Source of the DNA: Amyelois transitella
Lineage: Eukaryota > Arthropoda > Insecta > Lepidoptera > Pyralidae
DNA length: 64,000 nucleotides
NCBI RefSeq assembly: GCF_032362555.1
Contig: NC_083509.1
Span: forward strand, 7,091,001-7,155,000
Direction: 5' to 3'
The translations under genes and the position numbers were made by a program. This document shows, piece by piece, positions 1-11,017 of this stretch (position 1 is the stretch's first letter; each line of letters begins with the position of its first letter). Below the pieces are notes generated by a model. It searched no databases, had not been told where the DNA came from, and worked only from the letters and a program-made list of their open reading frames with translations.

Positions 1-60
1 TATAATCACGTCGTTATTCCTAACGAAATGGAGAGAGCCAACAGTATTGAAAAAAAATTA
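1..60 (-). repeat. SINE tail fragment
   Basis: The block TATAATCACGTC...AGAGCCAACAGTATTGAAAA matches the family 3' end in reverse. Confidence 0.65.
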
Positions 61-105
61 TAAGTATATTTATGAAGTAGGTAGATAAGACTTTCTAATA
101 TTTAC

Positions 106-3100
106 CTCGTCAAGAGCATCGAAGTATGTGAAGGCTGACATGGCATCTCTCACTTCGTCCCATTGCTTCTGCACTGAAGCGAGCAAAACGTTCTTGAAAT
201 CCTCCTTCATCAGGGCTAAGAGTTCGCAATGATCTAGTAGAAAAGTTCAAATTCACTATTCGTACCTTTTGAAACTTAAATGAGGGTCGTATCCTTGGCT
301 ACGTCAACATGGATGGTTTGATCGATGTCGCAAAGAAAAATTCCTCAGAATCAAGAAACATAGATACTTACCTAAGTAAGAAATAATTGTGAGTGGTTGT
401 ATTTTTACACTATCATGTAGACAATAAACAAGTTTAAGGCACTTTATGTAAAGTAGTTGTCGAGCTCTTTGAACGTTCATGACCCTTAGAGTATCATTCG
501 TAAGTTCAAGAAATCTTTTAATGCATTTTAATAATATGCCCAAAAGCAAACAGGTATTCTTCAGTAATGGAAGAGGAAGGTCGTCAGACAGACAGTAACG
601 CTTTCAATGCGGATGTTAATTTCTAAGATAACACCTACAATGACCTATTGATTGTAGGTGTTATCCTAGAATTAAAAAAAGAGACTGTACTGTACGGGAC
701 CAGCTGGCGCCTTTTTTTACTAGAAACTAGTTTGCGCAAGGTTTAAACATAAAAATTCTTTAGAATAAACCTTTCGTTATTTCTAAGTAACTAATGAAAC
801 ATTAGAATGCTAATGAAAAAAAATATTTATTGCTTCTCTCCCATTGCAGACTGTTAACATAACATAACCTATAATCTTGTCTACATCTCCTGCGGGGCAG
901 ACAGAACCAACAATCATCAAAAGACTGAAAGGCCACGCCCAGCTGGCCATTGCAGGCTGTTACGCTTAAGAAAACGATTTAATATTAATTATATTACGAG
1001 AATAATGATTAAGAAATAGATTTCAATGAAAAAATATACCCATTTACGGCCACTATCCCGGTAGCAACAAGGTGTATGCCCCGTGTCATACGTTTTATAA
1101 GTACTAAGGTATATGTGACATCCTTCTTATATGTACTGCAATTGCTGACATAAAAGATGAAAAAGGTGACCATCTAATTTATCTTAAATCACAGAGTTCT
1201 TGCCAGCCAAAATCATACCCAATATAACAAAACTTTCCCAGAAAAAACATCCCAGATTAATTGAGTCTAACCTGATGTGGTACATGTAGCAGTCCTGGGA
1301 ATGTTATGCAGCAGAGAAACCTCTCCGAACATATCACCAGGATGCATGACACCGACGTCAACGGACACATATTGCTGGATTAGCTCATCGTAAATCAGCT
1401 GACTTACGACGACGTCACCAGTCACGATGAAGTAAAGGGCATGCGCCTCGTGGTGCTGACGAACTATGGCTCGTCCAGGGCTGTAGTATTTGAAATATGT
1501 CACCGCTGCGAGCTTCTTTTTTACGTGCTATAAATACAAAAAGTGCAGGGTAGGCCATAAGTACATAGAACCACCACCAGAACTAGGGAGGTATATACAT
1601 ACATATATAAATTGGCAGTTATTATCTTCTTAGATGGTTAGTATAATAGAAACGACCAATTGAAAAGTTTCAGCTAAATTTTTCCACTGCATGTTATGTG
1701 AAGAGTAAAAAACTTAAAACTCATCCTTTCTTACCCAGAGGCATAGTTCTACTTAATCAACGTATTGCAACGATATACAATATCTATTAATTTGAGGCCA
1801 ATCCATTGCAAGGATTTATTCCTATCATCAAAATTTTTAAAATAATTTGATTTCAATAATATAGGTACCTATAGTTCTCTACTTACATTCGGATATCTTT
1901 TAAAACATTTAAGACCTCCGATAATGCGGTAAAGATATTTCTTTTCTTGATCTGTTCTTTCTTCAGCTGGTTTATTTAATAATGCTTTATCCTAAAAAAT
2001 AACAATTATTTCTGATAAATTGAACTGGATATATTTGAAGAGCATTTATTAGGTTTTTCAGACTTTACGCATAATTTTAAGAACTCTCCTGAATATTGGA
2101 AGTCCATCGAACTGGAAGAAGATCAGTGGAATGTTAAATTTAAGTTACAAATAGCACATCAAAGCATGTTCAATGGACTGTGACAAGGTATTTGTCTCAT
2201 TAGGGCTCTCAGTCTAAATCTTATTACCGGAATCGCAGAAACAGTGAGAGAAAGTAAAAAATGCCTTACCGAAGATATAAAAGTTCGTGAATAATCTCAC
2301 GGATCACTTGAGAAGACAAGCTAAAGGGACTTGTAAATTATGATGACCAAAATTAATCAGTTGATCTTCCATTAGTATGCTGTTACTTGCCCAACGCTTT
2401 TCCTAATGTGAGATGTTATGAAATGACTTTCAAGAATTCTCATGCGAACGAAGCATCGAATAAAAGCTAAATAATATTTTGCATTAAGTAGATACAGGTC
2501 TAACAGAAGCAAACCGACATGTATCGTCAGGAGTTGTTTCTTCTTGGCTTTTCCTCGTACAGCCTGTTCCACTCTTCTCTTTACATCTTCAACGCCTTCG
2601 TAATGGTCAACGGCTTCTATCAACCAATAAGTGTTGGCCATCACCAGACGACCAAGAGCACGAAACTGGCATTTCGCTTTGAACTTCTTTCTCATTAACT
2701 CCTCGGGATCCTTTGTAATTTGTAAAGATTACTTTAATTTGAAAAACTGAATTATCCTTCGAGAGACTATAAAGTTTTATATTATTCCATGACAATACTG
2801 TCACAACTCCAAAGCATGGGAAATGATAATACTGGAAGTACCTAATAATAATGCTAAGAGGTATTCACTATTATTCCAGATAAGTTTATTTTTCAAACTA
2901 GGTATTTCATTAAAAATATAATTCAAAATTAGGACCTAAAGTTGATTTCAGACTAATAAGTTACGTTAGTCTTTTTCTCCCGACATTAGTCCGGTTACAT
3001 TCTCTCTCCTCTCTGGAGACGAGCTCGGTGTAGGCAATTGGCCATGATTCTAAAATGGGTAATTTCTACTAAGTAGGTAGGTACCTATTAATTACTGGGC

Positions 3101-3345
3101 TTCAGAGCCTAAGGTCTGCTTTCTGACATTTATCTTCTGTTGGGTCTTCAGTGCACTACATGGGCATGACCCAATGATCGTATCCTATCCCTTAGCAATT
3201 TAAGGTATACTACATAATGTAATTGATAGATATGCCGTAAGTATGAAGCTACTTTTAAACCTAACAAAGTACACCTATACAAATTTGAAGTACCCTTCAT
3301 ATTTTAATTACTTACTATTTCCTTTTTAGGACCTCGGCCAGCCAT
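106..3345 (-). CDS. Cyclic nucleotide-binding domain protein, 5' part (5 exons, continues past left edge)
   Basis: I assembled five coding exons on the minus strand in order: 3345-3316 (ATG, 10 codons), 2710-2519, 1991-1887, 1527-1272 and 233-106. All have AG acceptors and GT donors, and the phases agree (0, 0, 0, 1, 0). The donor after 2519 is a non-standard GTCGGT and is the least certain junction. The 237 predicted residues begin MAGRGPKKE. A basic helical region with ALGRLVMANTYW follows, then a cNMP-binding beta-roll (about residues 110-237). Its phosphate-binding cassette is visible as FGEVSLL...PRTATC (176-191). This resembles the insect CNBD2-like family of soluble cyclic-nucleotide-binding proteins; no transmembrane segment is present in this part. 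The last exon visible ends on a complete codon before GTAAAT, so more exons lie to the left. The biological role is not known from the sequence. It is divergent from POMP. Confidence 0.82.
621..671. repeat. Short near-perfect inverted repeat (hairpin) in an intron
   Basis: The arms 621-641 and 651-671 are reverse complements at 20 of 21 positions, with a 9-base loop. It lies in the intron between the last two visible exons of the cyclic-nucleotide-binding gene. The size would suit a small hairpin RNA precursor, but no transcription evidence exists here. Confidence 0.75.
866..960 (-). repeat. SINE fragment (3' half)
   Basis: A diverged reverse match to the family 3' half (GCGGGGCAGACAGAACCAACA, AAAGACTGAAAGGCCACG), within an intron of the cyclic-nucleotide-binding gene. 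Confidence 0.65.
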
Positions 3346-4454
3346 CACGATTTCTTACAACAATTGATTATAAAATAATTGTTAAAATTAGGTAATCCAA
3401 AAGTTATTGTATTTTTGTAAAATATTATTTATGTCTGAGCTGAGGTTGTAGGTTTGATGTAATTTTTGCCTCGAGATGTTTTGGTTTTGATTAATGTCAA
3501 TAAGTTAGAGTACGACATCAATTTCGAAATGACTGCCTCTGTATAATGGCGCTTTGAGTGTGGTGGAGGTTGTGTGTAGTAAGTACCTATTGAGTCTGCT
3601 TGCTGGTGGCTTGCTGCTACTTTTTACTGAATAGCTTGGGTCTTGCATGTTGTGAATGTTTATCTATATTATACCTATAAGTATAAAAACCATTTTAAGA
3701 TACATGATAGGTAATTGTATCGTTTTAGTTTAGTATTTAGTATATTTCTTTTGGCCTATGAAAAGGTAGGTATGCACACAGATTTAAAAGTGTAGTCTAC
3801 CCCACCAGTAAAGAGACGTGATTGTATGTATGTAAGTAAGTACCTATGTAAATCTGTGTAATTTGTCCCGTATCCCCGTAACACATAGGGCAAGGGAATT
3901 CTCATGGATTTGATTATGTTCTCTGTTATAGTATCTCATCAACCCAACCAAGCGCGAACTGGGCCACTCACAATGTGTTTCCTCACTCACTGACACTAAA
4001 TACTTTCCACAAATTTCTTCTTCATCTACAGCAGATAAGCCGCCTCCATTGGCCAACTAATTCATGTTGATACGATACGATACGATTGATTCACGGGAAC
4101 ACGTAGGTTATATTTATAGATCTATACAGTAGGTAATCATAGACGGTCACAGTAGACAGTAATACTAGGTATCAACTAGGTAGGTACCGATTATTCCACC
4201 ACGATATTTGTGATAGCTGGTAACATTTACGCCACTGTCGCGTCACTTGTCATTGTCACTGTCAACTTCTGTCAATTCTTGCATCCTGCCACTGCCATCT
4301 GCCTGTTTGATTTGTGATTTTGGATTCTGCTAATCATTCTACGGTATTTCTTGTTCTTGCTGTATTTTAAATTGAAATAATTAATTGAAGTATATAAAAC
4401 TTGTGCACAATTTCGGTCCTATATTTATATTGAAAATATAATCCTGCAATCACC
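3346..4454. promoter_or_regulatory. Divergent intergenic spacer between the cyclic-nucleotide-binding gene and POMP
   Basis: The 1.1 kb between the two start codons must hold the promoters or 5' untranslated exons of both genes. A 70-codon minus-strand ORF (3844-4056) has no recognisable domain and I do not call it a gene. A short GATAC repeat is at 4072-4085. The interval 4200-4350 is richer in GC (ACTGTC repeats) and is the likely POMP promoter side. Confidence 0.45.
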
Positions 4455-7400
4455 ATGGTTAGTATTTACAGTAACATGTTTTTCGTGACACCGTATTAAT
4501 TTATTTTTTTGTTTTTTTGCTGTATCATAAGTTTATTTTATCCAAACCTATATCTAAAGCTGGAATTATATACGAGAAGCATTTACTCAGAATCAGAAGT
4601 ATAAAATATTGCAATTTATAAAGAAACTGGTATAAAGTAACATTAGCATTACACGAGTTTTATTTTAAAATACAAATCATATTTGCATTACTTTCAGAGT
4701 TTCGGACTTCCTCCAATTAAAGTAAAGCCCGAACATGGGGCTAAAATCAAGGTACATGAAGGCCCATTTGGAGTTCCAGATCCCCTTGTTGCTGGAATTG
4801 GTGGCTCTAAACTCAAACTAGGAACATCACATCCCTTAGAGGTGTCAGAAAGAAATGTAAGTAATATAATGCAGTAATAACATTAATTTTGAAACTCCTG
4901 CTATTAACAAGGCCACTTATCTATACAAATTACATACACACACCCAATTTATGTAAAATCAAAATATATTTAGTCTAAATAATATAGCAATCATCATCTT
5001 TACCATTCTTAGGTCCAAAAAGTATATTAGGTTATCAATGGTGATGAATGATGAAAATTTTCAGGGAGGCCCTGACAATTTACATCTTGAATAGTTGGAG
5101 TCAATTGCAGCAAGGGATTTAAATGTTTCTATCTTTAATATTTCCAAATTTAAACATGTTTTCTTCATTTTCAATTTCAGTACCACTTCAATGAGGAGAA
5201 GATGAACATGGCTATGCTCCGCAATATCCAGGGTCTACAAGCGCCACTGAAACTTTCTATGGAAAGGAAGTTTGCTAGTAAAGTAAGCAACATTTATGAT
5301 AGACAATTTTGTTTTGTGTATTACTAGATTTGCCTGGGACTTTGCTAGTGTATGAATATCCAGATATTAAACTTTGTCTTTATTTGATATCTTTTATTCT
5401 TCTTATCTTTTCAACTGCCAATCTAAGGTCTGCCGCGCCGATGGATGCATGGCTAGGGGCGAGCCTAGTCTCGAGCGTGCCACTTCCGCCATGGGGTTGG
5501 GCGACCCCCAGGTAATGGCTAGCCTTACCCTGGCATGCGGGGCTCTGCTGGGGCGGACAAAATTGTTCCCTTGCGTCTCGTGGGAATCGCATGGATGCAA
5601 ATTTTTTAAAAGAGCACCTAAATGGCGGCGATGGTGTCCGCACCCCATCACGTCTCGTTCCCGGCGGGAGCGGTATGCGGTCTGCTGAAAGCCGCTTTGC
5701 GACGATGAATGTAAGAGGAGGAATGAAGGATAAGATTGAGGAAGTATGCCAGATGATGGATGAAAGACGTTTGGATGTGTTGTGCGTGAATGAAACGAAG
5801 CGGAAAGGATGCGACGCGACGCAGCACGGCCCTTACACGGCGTATTGGTCTGGAATTTCCAGTACCAGCCGAGGCTGTCAAGGGGTCGGTCTAATTCTCT
5901 CTGCACGAATGGCTGAGTGCGTGAATGAGTATGAGTGTGTCAGCCCTCGTCTTCTATGGATTAGGCTGAAAGTTGGAATCACTCGGATCTTCGTTCTAGG
6001 TGTTTATGCACCTTGGGATGTGGGTTCGAGGGGTACAACATCAGCAAAAAGCGAAAACGAGGAGTTCTGGAATAGTGTAAGAGAAGTATTGAAAGTTACC
6101 AAGCCAAATGAGAAGATTATTATGTTAGGTGATTTTAATGGATGGGTGGGTGTAAAGCGTGATGGATATGAGAAGGTGCTTGGTGCGTTTGGTGACGAAA
6201 AGGTGAATGATAATGGAAGAAGTGTATTAGAAATTTGTCTAGAGTGGGATCTTTTTGTGTCGAACTCAATGTTTCAACATAAAGAGATCCACACCTACAC
6301 AAGAGTGGAAGGTATTTTAAAAAGTATGATAGACTTTGTGATTGTAGATGAAAGATTGAAGAACAAAGTGCTGGATACCCGTGCATATCGCGGTGCTGGC
6401 ATTGACTCGGACCATTTACTGGTGATATCCCGGATAAGGGGTATCTTCAATCGCTGGCGGCACAGGGTAAGGGAGCAAACCAGCGCTTTGGAAAGAGTAA
6501 AAGTAGAAAATTTGCAAGATATGGATGTAGGTAAGAAGTATATTAATAGACTGAAGGATGAATTTGAAGATTTAGAGGAAATGAGCGATATTGAAGATGG
6601 ATGGAAGGAATTTAAAGAAAGAATTGTGAAAGTAGCTGTTGAAGTGTGTGGTGTAAGTAGAAGAAGGAAAGGAAAAAATCACAATAATGCGTGGATGAGT
6701 AAAGATGTGCAAGAACTTGTGCGATTAAAGAAGAAAGCATGGCTGGATTTGTTAGCAGCAAAAGCTAACTTAAGAATGCAAGAGGTTATAGATGAAGATG
6801 TGAATGAAGCACGTAAGGAATATAAGAAAATGAAAGATTTGGTTAAGAAAGCTGTGATTAGAAAGAAAGAAGAGTATAAAGAGGATTTTGATAAAAGGCT
6901 ATCAGAAGACTTTCAGTCAAATCTGAAAGTATTCTGTAAATCCGTAAGGTCAGCCCGAGGAAATACTATAACCAGAGAGCTGACTAGGATCAGATGCCAG
7001 GATGGTAGCGTTGTGAAAGGAGAAGAATGTGTACTAAAGATATGGAAGGACTATTTTGAAAGTTTATTTGAAAAAAAGGAAGGAAATAAGAAAGATTTCT
7101 GCTATAGCGAAGAAAAAGAGAATGAGATGGAAGGCGAAATTGAAATGTTCGAAATTGTGGAAGCACTTAAGAGTATGAAAGCGGGAAAGGCTGCTGGGTG
7201 TGATAGAGTGTCGGTCGAGATGCTTAAAGCAGGAAAAGGCGTAGTAGCTAGTCAGTTGTACTGCCTTTTCAATTTGTGTTGGAGAAGCGGCCGAGTACCA
7301 AAAGATTGGTGTAAGGCTGTTATCGTGCCACTTTACAAAGGAAAAGGGTCACAGCTGGACTGCAAAAATTATCGTGGTATAAGCCTGCTTAGCGTCGTCG

Positions 7401-9301
7401 GCAAATTGTATGCTAAGGTATTGATTAATAGAGTCAGGAATGAAACTGATGACAAAATATGGGATGCTCAAGCGGGATTTCGAAAGGGAATGGGATGTAC
7501 TGATCAGGTCTTTTCCTTGCGGTGCATAGCCGAAAAGTTTTTGGCCAAGAGTCAAAAAGTCTATTGCACATTCGTAGATCTGGAAAAGGCCTATGACAGA
7601 GTTGAGAGGAATGAATTGTGGTCAGCACTTTCTATGCATGGGGTGAGCAGTCTCTTAATACGAGCACTGAAATCCTTATATGAGGATTCGAGTGCTTGTG
7701 TCAGGATAAACGGAGCGCACACTGAGTGGTTTAAGATTGAGAAAGGCGTTAGGCAAGGATGTGTTGCGTCACCGTGGCTGTTCAACCTATTTATGGATAG
7801 CTGCTTGACAGATTTGAAAGAGTCTAAAAGTGGATTAAGGATGAATGAGTTACTCGTCAAATGTCTGCTCTATGCCGACGATCAGGTTATACTGGCGTCA
7901 TCAGCGGAGGAGTTACAGGAGATGGTAAACTGTATGCATGAAGCTTTAAAAGAGAAAGGAATGAAAGTGAACGTAAGTAAAACTAAAACACTGGTTTTTG
8001 AAATGGAGAAAGAAATGACAGCATGTAATATTTTGATTGGAGGAGAAAAAGTGGAGCAAGTGAAAGAGTTTGTATATCTAGGATCAAAGTTTACATCAGA
8101 TGGCAAGTATGATAGTGATATTGAAAGGAGAGTGAACGCGGGGAACATGGTGAATGGAGCTTTGCATGCCTTTATGAGCAGTCAGAAACTATCCAAAAAG
8201 GCTCGACTGGCTGTGCACAGGGGCGTGTTGGTCCCGACATTAATGTATGGGAGTGAAAGTTGGGTATGGCAAAAGAAGCATGAAAGCAGAATAAATGCAG
8301 TGGAAATGAGAGCGTTAAGGAGTATGATGGGTGTGAAATTGAGTGACAGGATAAGGAACAGCGTGATAAGGGAATGTTGTGATGTGAAAGAAGATGTAGT
8401 TACAGGAATAGAAAAGGGTATGTTAAGATGGTTCGGTCATGTGGAGAGGATGAATGAAAGCAGGTTGACTAAGCAGATATACAAGGAGAGTGTGGAGGGA
8501 AAGGTCGGAGTGGGAAGACCTAGACGAACGTATCTTGATCAAATTAAGGACGTCCTGGTAAAGGGTCAGGTCAAAAGTACCCGAAACCGCCGAGCTTGTA
8601 TGAAGAGAGTTATGAATGTGGACGAAGCGAAAGAAGTATGCAGAGATCGTGGCAAGTGGAAAGAGGTAGTCTCTGCCTACCCCTCCGGGAAAGAGGCGTG
8701 ATTTTATGTATGTATGTATGTATGTATGTATATCTTTATCATCTCAGGTGGTCAACTATATTCATACAATTTTTTTTTAAATTGGACATTCTGTTTTTCT
8801 GTGAAAGAGTAACAGACAAAGCTTTGACTTTTATAATATTTTTTAACTTTATCTCATGGATTATAAATGTAATCTCTCTTTAAGTCAGTGTAAGCTGGCA
8901 ACTAAAGATAGAAGCATTAACAATTCATTCATTAAATGAAAAGCATGTGGGAATTAGAAAAACAACTGATCAAATGCTACATTTAACAGACCACATCCAT
9001 TGAGGGTCATGAGCTTATTACTCATGGCTCATCAAAACTACATGTTATTTGAAGAACAAAATTATTAACTGACAAAAAACAGGACATAATGTTTCTTTTT
9101 ATAAAATAATAGAAAAAAATCATATGTATAATGTTTCAGGTTGGTCGTCTCCCATTCCTGCCAAGCTCCAACTTACAGCGGGATGTCCTGACTGGCCGAT
9201 ACCTGGACATTGGCTTTGAAGACATTCTCAATACACCAGACTTGTGTGAAGTAGCTGGGCAACCCCATGCTGTGGTAGAGAGATCAATTGGGTTGTTGTG
9301 A
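4455..9301 (+). CDS. POMP: Proteasome maturation protein (POMP/Ump1), complete, 4 exons
   Basis: The coding exons are 4455-4457, 4698-4856, 5181-5282 and 9140-9301, all with GT/AG junctions in phase 0, giving 141 residues, the usual size of animal POMP. The first coding exon contributes only the ATG; the next reads SFGLPPIKVKPEHG. Family signatures are HPLEVSERN, YHFNEEKMNMAMLRNIQG, APLKLSMERKFA and, in the last exon, RLPFLPSSNLQRDVL with GFEDILNTP near the C-terminus. In the known family, POMP is a chaperone that guides assembly of 20S proteasome half-particles and is then degraded as the first substrate. Intron 3 is 3.86 kb because a full-length LINE has inserted in it in the same orientation; without it the intron would be about 0.5 kb. 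A polyadenylation signal AATAAA lies at 9339-9344. Confidence 0.95.
5412..8735 (+). mobile_element. Full-length RTE-like LINE inside POMP intron 3
   Basis: A GC-richer block starts near 5412-5440, carries one long ORF (5591-8701), and ends in a (TATG)n tail at about 8705-8730. The 5' boundary is approximate: tatctttt before the element (5404-5411) and tatcttta after the tail (8731-8738) may be the remains of a target-site duplication. One ORF with an N-terminal endonuclease, a reverse transcriptase and a simple-repeat tail fits the RTE group of non-LTR retrotransposons; the exact clade is not settled. Other copies in the window are at 9741-11017, 26970-27477 and 45774-45966. Confidence 0.88.
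5591..8701 (+). CDS. LINE endonuclease/reverse transcriptase, intact ORF
   Basis: This 1036-residue ORF has no stop or frameshift. The N-terminal apurinic-like endonuclease (about residues 37-290) shows the start strand ATMNVRGG, CVNETK, GDFNGW (180-185) and the catalytic SDH (273-275). A Lys/Glu-rich helical linker follows. The reverse transcriptase (about 500-800) shows KAAGCDRV, NYRGISLL, QAGFRKG, motif A FVDLEKAYD (Asp663), motif B VRQGCVASPWLFN and motif C YADD (761-764). The C-terminus has the RWFGHVERM...GRPRRTYLDQ pattern common in this LINE group. The real start could be the Met at 5591 or a later one, such as Met39 just before the endonuclease. All catalytic motifs are present, so the protein could be functional. 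It would supply the enzyme for target-primed reverse transcription of its own RNA and probably of the SINE family that shares its tail. Confidence 0.93.
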   Translation: MDANFLKEHLNGGDGVRTPSRLVPGGSGMRSAESRFATMNVRGGMKDKIEEVCQMMDERRLDVLCVNETKRKGCDATQHGPYTAYWSGISSTSRGCQGVGLILSARMAECVNEYECVSPRLLWIRLKVGITRIFVLGVYAPWDVGSRGTTSAKSENEEFWNSVREVLKVTKPNEKIIMLGDFNGWVGVKRDGYEKVLGAFGDEKVNDNGRSVLEICLEWDLFVSNSMFQHKEIHTYTRVEGILKSMIDFVIVDERLKNKVLDTRAYRGAGIDSDHLLVISRIRGIFNRWRHRVREQTSALERVKVENLQDMDVGKKYINRLKDEFEDLEEMSDIEDGWKEFKERIVKVAVEVCGVSRRRKGKNHNNAWMSKDVQELVRLKKKAWLDLLAAKANLRMQEVIDEDVNEARKEYKKMKDLVKKAVIRKKEEYKEDFDKRLSEDFQSNLKVFCKSVRSARGNTITRELTRIRCQDGSVVKGEECVLKIWKDYFESLFEKKEGNKKDFCYSEEKENEMEGEIEMFEIVEALKSMKAGKAAGCDRVSVEMLKAGKGVVASQLYCLFNLCWRSGRVPKDWCKAVIVPLYKGKGSQLDCKNYRGISLLSVVGKLYAKVLINRVRNETDDKIWDAQAGFRKGMGCTDQVFSLRCIAEKFLAKSQKVYCTFVDLEKAYDRVERNELWSALSMHGVSSLLIRALKSLYEDSSACVRINGAHTEWFKIEKGVRQGCVASPWLFNLFMDSCLTDLKESKSGLRMNELLVKCLLYADDQVILASSAEELQEMVNCMHEALKEKGMKVNVSKTKTLVFEMEKEMTACNILIGGEKVEQVKEFVYLGSKFTSDGKYDSDIERRVNAGNMVNGALHAFMSSQKLSKKARLAVHRGVLVPTLMYGSESWVWQKKHESRINAVEMRALRSMMGVKLSDRIRNSVIRECCDVKEDVVTGIEKGMLRWFGHVERMNESRLTKQIYKESVEGKVGVGRPRRTYLDQIKDVLVKGQVKSTRNRRACMKRVMNVDEAKEVCRDRGKWKEVVSAYPSGKEA

Positions 9302-9338
9302 ACTAGTTAAGTCTATCATTTATTTGGTATGTAATTTT

Positions 9339-9344
9339 AATAAA
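9339..9344 (+). terminator. Polyadenylation signal of POMP
   Basis: AATAAA lies 38 bases after the TGA of POMP, in an A/T-rich 3' region. It is the nearest canonical signal and sits before the truncated LINE copy at 9741. Confidence 0.7.
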
Positions 9345-9651
9345 ATAATACACACTGTACCTTGGTATGTTGATTTTTAGTTTTTTCTGTAACTTGATAA
9401 ATTTATTTTCAAACTCTGCAATACATAACAATTGTTTCTGAATACCTCAAACAATGCAATAAAATAAAAAAAATACCAGTCAAGAATTTGATATGCCATT
9501 CCTAGTCACTAATTTATGTTGGGAAAATTATCATTGGCTGATATTGCATAAAACAGTGTAAAACTGTGAGCATTTTTGGATTCAAGGAATATATTTTCAT
9601 AGAATCGTTGGTTTCTTTCTATGGATATATAATTATTACTTTAATAGAGAG

Positions 9652-10993
9652 ATGAGAGGACTAGACCATAATGTAGAAAATCATATGCAAAAAAAATATA
9701 ACAATAATATAATTAAATTAATAATTATGTTGATAATATATGATGACAAAATATGGGATGCTCAAGCGGGATTTCGAAAGGGAATGGGATGTACTGATCA
9801 GGTCTTTTCCTTGCGGTGCATAGCCGAAAAGTTTTTGGCCAAGAGTCAAAAAGTCTATTGCACATTCGTAGATCTGGAAAAGGCCTATGACAGAGTTGAG
9901 AGGAATGAATTGTGGTCAGCACTTTCTATGCATGGGGTGAGCAGTCTCTTAATACGAGCACTGAAATCCTTATATGAGGATTCGAGTGCTTGTGTCAGGA
10001 TAAACGGAGCGCACACTGAGTGGTTTAAGATTGAGAAAGGCGTTAGGCAAGGATGTGTTGCGTCACCGTGGCTGTTCAACCTATTTATGGATAGCTGTTT
10101 GACAGATTTGAAAGAGTCTAAAAGTGGATTAAGGATGAATGAGTTACTCGTCAAATGTCTGCTCTATGCCGACGATCAGGTTATACTGGCGTCATCAGCG
10201 GAGGAGTTACAGGAGATGGTAAACTGTATGCATGAAGCTTTAAAAGAGAAAGGAATGAAAGTGAACGTAAGTAAAACTAAAACACTGGTTTTTGAAATGG
10301 AGAAAGAAATGACAGCATGTAATATTTTGATTGGAGGAGAAAAAGTGGAGCAAGTGAAAGAGTTTGTATATCTAGGATCAAAGTTTACATCAGATGGCAA
10401 GTATGATAGTGATATTGAAAGGAGAGAACGCGGGGAACATGGTGAATGGAGCTTTGCATGCCTTTATGAGCAGTCAGAAACTATCCAAAAAGGCTCGACT
10501 GGCTGTGCACAGGGGCGTGTTGGTCCCGACATTAATGTATGGGAGTGAAAGTTGGGTATGGCAAAAGAAGCATGAAAGCAGAATAAATGCAGTGGAAATG
10601 AGAGCGTTAAGGAGTATGATGGGTGTGAAATTGAGTGACAGGATAAGGAACAGCGTGATAAGGGAATGTTGTGATGTGAAAGAAGATGTAGTTACAGGAA
10701 TAGAAAAGGGTATGTTAAGATGGTTCGGTCATGTGGAGAGGATGAATGAAAGCAGGTTGACTAAGCAGATATACAAGGAGAGTGTGGAGGGAAAGGTCGG
10801 AGTGGGAAGACCTAGACGAACGTATCTTGATCAAATTAAGGACGTCCTGGTAAAGGGTCAGGTCAAAAGTACCCGAAACCGCCGAGCTTGTATGAAGAGA
10901 GTTATGAATGTGGACGAAGCGAAAGAAGTATGCAGAGATCGTGGCAAGTGGAAAGAGGTAGTCTCTGCCTACCCCTCCGGGAAAGAGGCGTGA
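9652..10993 (+). pseudogene. Truncated, frameshifted LINE reverse transcriptase
   Basis: The reading frame opens in flanking DNA at 9652 and enters the reverse transcriptase in the fingers region (DDKIWDAQAGF). It keeps motif A FVDLEKAYD, motif B and YADD. The loss of two bases near 10425 (AGAGTGAACG became AGAGAACG) ends this frame at 10548. The original C-terminal part then continues in another frame from about 10424 to 10993. The endonuclease is absent, so this copy cannot be autonomous. Confidence 0.9.
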
Positions 10994-11017
10994 TTTTATG
11001 TATGTATGTATGTATGT
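9741..11017 (+). mobile_element. 5'-truncated LINE copy downstream of POMP, nearly identical to the full-length one
   Basis: The sequence from 9741 matches 7449 onward of the full-length element to the (TATG)n tail. I saw only one base change (T instead of C at about 10098) and a 2-base deletion at about 10425. A short direct repeat GTTGATAA flanks it (9729-9736 and 11016-11023), with four extra bases before the LINE sequence. Such high identity means a recent insertion or a recent duplication. Confidence 0.92.

Noticed and set aside
3844..4056. 70-codon minus-strand ORF in the divergent promoter region as a gene
   Set aside because: No recognisable domain and no splice partner, and part of it resembles repeat-tail text; chance ORF more likely.
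5388..8738. A clear target-site duplication around the full-length LINE
   Set aside because: Only a 7-base imperfect match (tatctttt/tatcttta) could be found, and the 5' boundary is not certain; not claimed as established.
8596..8883. Plus-strand ORF overlapping the LINE end
   Set aside because: It is another frame of the LINE plus intron sequence of POMP.
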